A DNA stretch of 6,475 bases from the NCBI GenBank assembly GCA_913031525.1, contig CAJWGC010000063.1, forward strand, positions 1-6,475, given 5' to 3'. This DNA comes from an uncultured Acidimicrobiia bacterium (GTDB lineage: Bacteria > Actinomycetota > Acidimicrobiia > Spongiisociales > UBA5794). Below, one piece after another: positions 4,942 to 6,475 of the stretch (the first letter of the stretch is position 1; each line of letters opens with the position of its first letter). Position numbers and translations under genes: made by a program. The notes beneath the pieces were generated by a model. It was not told the origin of the DNA. It saw only the letters and a list, made by a program, of their open reading frames with translations, and made no database searches.

Positions 4942-5430
4942 GTGGCAGAGTCAATCGGAGATTTGGGTGGCTACCGCGCACCGCAGGTTTGTAATCTCGT
5001 CGGCATTACGTATCGCCAGCTCGACTATTGGGCACGCACCAATCTCATCTTGCCGTCTGTTCAAACGGCACAGGGGAGCGGTTCGCAACGCCTCTATTCA
5101 TTCAGTGACATTGTCCAGCTGAAAGTGGTGAAACGACTGCTTGACGCTGGTATGAGCTTGAAGAAGATTCGTACAGCAATGGACATTCTTCGAGAGCAGC
5201 TTCAAAGCAACTCTCCTCTTTCTGGAGTTACCTTACTCAGCGACGGCATCACTATTTACGCAGCACATAGCCCTGATGACGTGGTTGACGTCTTCCAAAG
5301 AGGCCAGGGCGTCTTCGGCATCGCAGTGGGCCCTGTTCAGCAGGAACTAGAAGGCGAAATTCTTAAACTATTCCCTAACGAAGCTTCTCCCGTGGGTGAG
5401 GTACCCGGAGTGGAGGCTCAGGCAACCTGA
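4942..5430 (+). CDS. MerR-family transcriptional regulator, Rv1830 (McdR/ResR) type
   Basis: A 162-residue regulator. Residues 9-85 carry a MerR helix-turn-helix and wing: YRAPQVCNLVGITYRQLDYW (11-30), then ARTNLILPS, GSGSQRLYSFSDIVQLKVVKRLLDAG and SLKKIRTAMDIL. The C-terminal part (about 94-145) has GVTLLSDGITIYAAHSPDDVVDVF and GQGVFGIAVG, which I recognise as highly conserved in the actinobacterial Rv1830 family, linked in mycobacteria to control of cell division and antibiotic recovery. It lacks a cysteine-based metal site; C17 is part of the helix-turn-helix. The tail ends sooner than in the roughly 225-residue M. tuberculosis protein. Start is GTG 4942, with AAGGAGG 6 bases before. The upstream gap holds a strong promoter, a DnaA box and a palindrome, so this gene probably starts its own transcript through to gcvT. 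Confidence 0.9.
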   Translation: MAESIGDLGGYRAPQVCNLVGITYRQLDYWARTNLILPSVQTAQGSGSQRLYSFSDIVQLKVVKRLLDAGMSLKKIRTAMDILREQLQSNSPLSGVTLLSDGITIYAAHSPDDVVDVFQRGQGVFGIAVGPVQQELEGEILKLFPNEASPVGEVPGVEAQAT

Positions 5431-5465
5431 CAGAACACGATAAAGCCCCGCTCCTTGCTGGAGGA

Positions 5466-5888
5466 GTGCTGTTCGCTCACGAGAGCGAGAAACAGTTCGC
5501 CCAACTCCTCGACTTCTATGAGATTGAATGGGAGTATGAGCCAACCGAGTTCGCGCTGGAATGGGACGAGTCGAAAACGCCGACGAAATACTTCCGACCT
5601 GATTTCTATCTTCCAGACGAAGACCTTTATATAGAAATCACCACGATGAATCAGAAACTTGTAACGAAGAAGAATCGGAAGGTACGCCAACTCCGGAGCC
5701 TCTATCCGGAAATTCGCTGCAAAGTGTTCTACCAACGTGACTATTTGCATCTTTTGGTCAAATATGGTCTGGAAGAACCTGATGATCAAGATCTTCCGGA
5801 GGTGCCGCACCGAATTCCAGGGCCTTTTCAGATCTATGATCTAGGCGAAAGAGAGAAGGAGAATCTTGATGATCTCGCGGCCGGGTAG
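5466..5888 (+). CDS. PD-(D/E)XK nuclease-like protein of unknown function
   Basis: A 140-residue soluble protein that I cannot assign to a named gene. Its first half has the layout of small PD-(D/E)XK nuclease-fold proteins: an N-terminal helix with E7 (HESEKQFAQLLDF), a strand EWEYEPTEFAL, then FRPDFYLPDEDLYIEIT, in which P45-D46 and E57 fall where PD and the E of ExK belong. The catalytic lysine position is T59. K64, K68, K69 and K72 follow closely in TMNQKLVTKKNRKVRQLRSLYPE and might substitute, or the protein may be inactive. Residues 86-93 (KVFYQRDY) form a late strand. GTG 5466 directly follows GGAGGA with no spacing; the frame is open upstream to 5400 without an ATG, GTG or TTG, so the start is insecure. 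It lies between the Rv1830-type gene and gcvT. Function is unknown. Confidence 0.72.
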   Translation: MLFAHESEKQFAQLLDFYEIEWEYEPTEFALEWDESKTPTKYFRPDFYLPDEDLYIEITTMNQKLVTKKNRKVRQLRSLYPEIRCKVFYQRDYLHLLVKYGLEEPDDQDLPEVPHRIPGPFQIYDLGEREKENLDDLAAG

Positions 5889-5897
5889 GCCTGGCTA

Positions 5898-5923
5898 GGC
5901 TCGATACTTCGCTAGAGCGAGCC
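5898..5923 (+). other. Overlapping inverted repeats before gcvT
   Basis: GGCTCG (5898-5903) pairs with CGAGCC (5918-5923), and within it TCGCT (5909-5913) pairs with AGCGA (5916-5920). The two pairings exclude each other. The stem ends just before the gcvT ribosome site GGAGGA (5924-5929). The 44-bp gap is too short for a glycine riboswitch. A small leader structure or chance are both possible. Confidence 0.3.
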
Positions 5924-5932
5924 GGAGGATCC

Positions 5933-6475
5933 ATGCCCGTTACACCTTTATTAGCTATTCATGAGGACCTGGGCGCTCGATTGACCGATTTTGGTGGATG
6001 GCAAATGCCGCTCCAATACGACGGGGTGATCTCGGAGCACATGGCTGTTCGAAACAAAGCCGGTGTTTTTGATATCAGCCATTTAGGCCGTTTTGCTGTT
6101 TCGGGGCGGGGATCAACAGATTTGCTGCGGTCGCAGCTCTGCAATGACATTACAAAAATAGGACCTGGAAGAGCCCAGTACACGATGGCACTCAATTCCG
6201 ATGGTGGTGTCGTTGACGACGTTATCTCCTGGTGTATCGGCGAGGACCAGTACTGGATAATCCCGAATGGTGTGAATTCCAACAAGGTGATGAATCCTTT
6301 TATCTCTGCAGCGCCTGACAGTGTGAACATCACAGAAATGCGAGAAGGCACGGTGTTGCTCGCAATCCAAGGCCCTTCCTCAACAGCAATCTTGAAGGAA
6401 GTACTGGGATTAGTCCCAAAACGTTTTCGCGTAGAGAAAGGAGAGTTCGGTGGTGTTCCTTGCTGGGTTGCTGGA
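5933..6475 (+). CDS. gcvT: Aminomethyltransferase (glycine cleavage T protein), 5' part
   Basis: The T protein releases ammonia from the aminomethyl group on lipoylated H protein and passes the methylene to tetrahydrofolate. The first 181 residues are present; a complete GcvT is about 360-370 residues, so the window cuts it near the middle. Diagnostic stretches are FGGWQMPLQYDGVISEHMAVR (20-40), AGVFDISHLGRFAVSG (43-58), GRAQYTMALNSDGGVVDDVI (79-98) and LLAIQGPSS (142-150). D96 matches the catalytic aspartate of characterised T proteins. The usual VNAAN-like stretch reads IIPNGVNSNK (109-118). ATG 5933 follows GGAGGA at 5924-5929 with only three bases between, a short but usable distance. The frame has no stop before the window end. 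gcvH, its partner, begins 4.8 kb upstream with regulators between. Confidence 0.95.
   Translation, partial: MPVTPLLAIHEDLGARLTDFGGWQMPLQYDGVISEHMAVRNKAGVFDISHLGRFAVSGRGSTDLLRSQLCNDITKIGPGRAQYTMALNSDGGVVDDVISWCIGEDQYWIIPNGVNSNKVMNPFISAAPDSVNITEMREGTVLLAIQGPSSTAILKEVLGLVPKRFRVEKGEFGGVPCWVAG

Noticed and set aside
5889..5932. Glycine riboswitch before gcvT
   Set aside because: The gap is 44 bases, much shorter than a glycine aptamer, and its conserved core is not recognisable.
5959..6370. Minus-strand open frames opposite gcvT
   Set aside because: The + strand encodes clear GcvT sequence throughout; these are shadows.
1..6475. Mobile element, CRISPR array, toxin-antitoxin or defence system
   Set aside because: No transposase or integrase motifs, long terminal or direct repeats, or spacer-repeat pattern seen. 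The one nuclease-like protein is in a housekeeping context without a partner.

Overview
The window reads as one strand of an actinobacterial chromosome of roughly 50% GC. Gene order supports this: lipoyl carrier gcvH, an FHA-domain protein, a MerR regulator of the Rv1828/FtsR type, a DUF151 bifunctional-nuclease protein and a second MerR regulator of the Rv1830 type occur in the same order as in Mycobacterium tuberculosis (Rv1826 to Rv1830), with a pgsA-like gene upstream as in Rv1822. The moderate GC, start sites without Shine-Dalgarno sequences and TANNNT boxes 6-7 bases before ATG would suit an Acidimicrobiia-like lineage, but that placement is inference.

Layout, all on the + strand. Block A (120-1512): a small DUF6941-like protein, a CDP-alcohol phosphatidyltransferase (pgsA-like) and gcvH, separated by 15 and 13 bases. 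Block B (1566-4270): FHA protein, MerR regulator, D-alanyl-D-alanine carboxypeptidase and an Hpt-type purine phosphoribosyltransferase, joined by overlaps of 8, 4 and 4 bases. It is preceded by a perfect 8-bp inverted repeat and a -10-like box. DUF151 (4283-4777) follows 12 bases later with its own -10-like box. Block C (4942 to the window end): the second MerR regulator, a PD-(D/E)XK-like orphan protein and the 5' part of gcvT, which runs off the window.

The 164-bp gap before the second MerR gene is the richest non-coding stretch. It holds a perfect TTATCCACA DnaA-box 9-mer, a TTGACA-N18-TAGTTT promoter and an 18-bp near-perfect palindrome.

Functionally the window mixes one-carbon metabolism (gcvH, gcvT), membrane lipid synthesis (pgsA), peptidoglycan trimming (the carboxypeptidase), purine salvage (hpt) and growth or division regulation (FHA, two MerR proteins). 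This is a conserved housekeeping neighbourhood. I saw no mobile element, tRNA, rRNA, CRISPR array or intrinsic terminator, and no clearly new defence or biosynthetic system. The most interesting signals are the regulatory DNA before the two MerR transcription units, the insertion of carboxypeptidase and hpt genes into the conserved cluster, and the unusual active-site signature of the PD-(D/E)XK-like protein.
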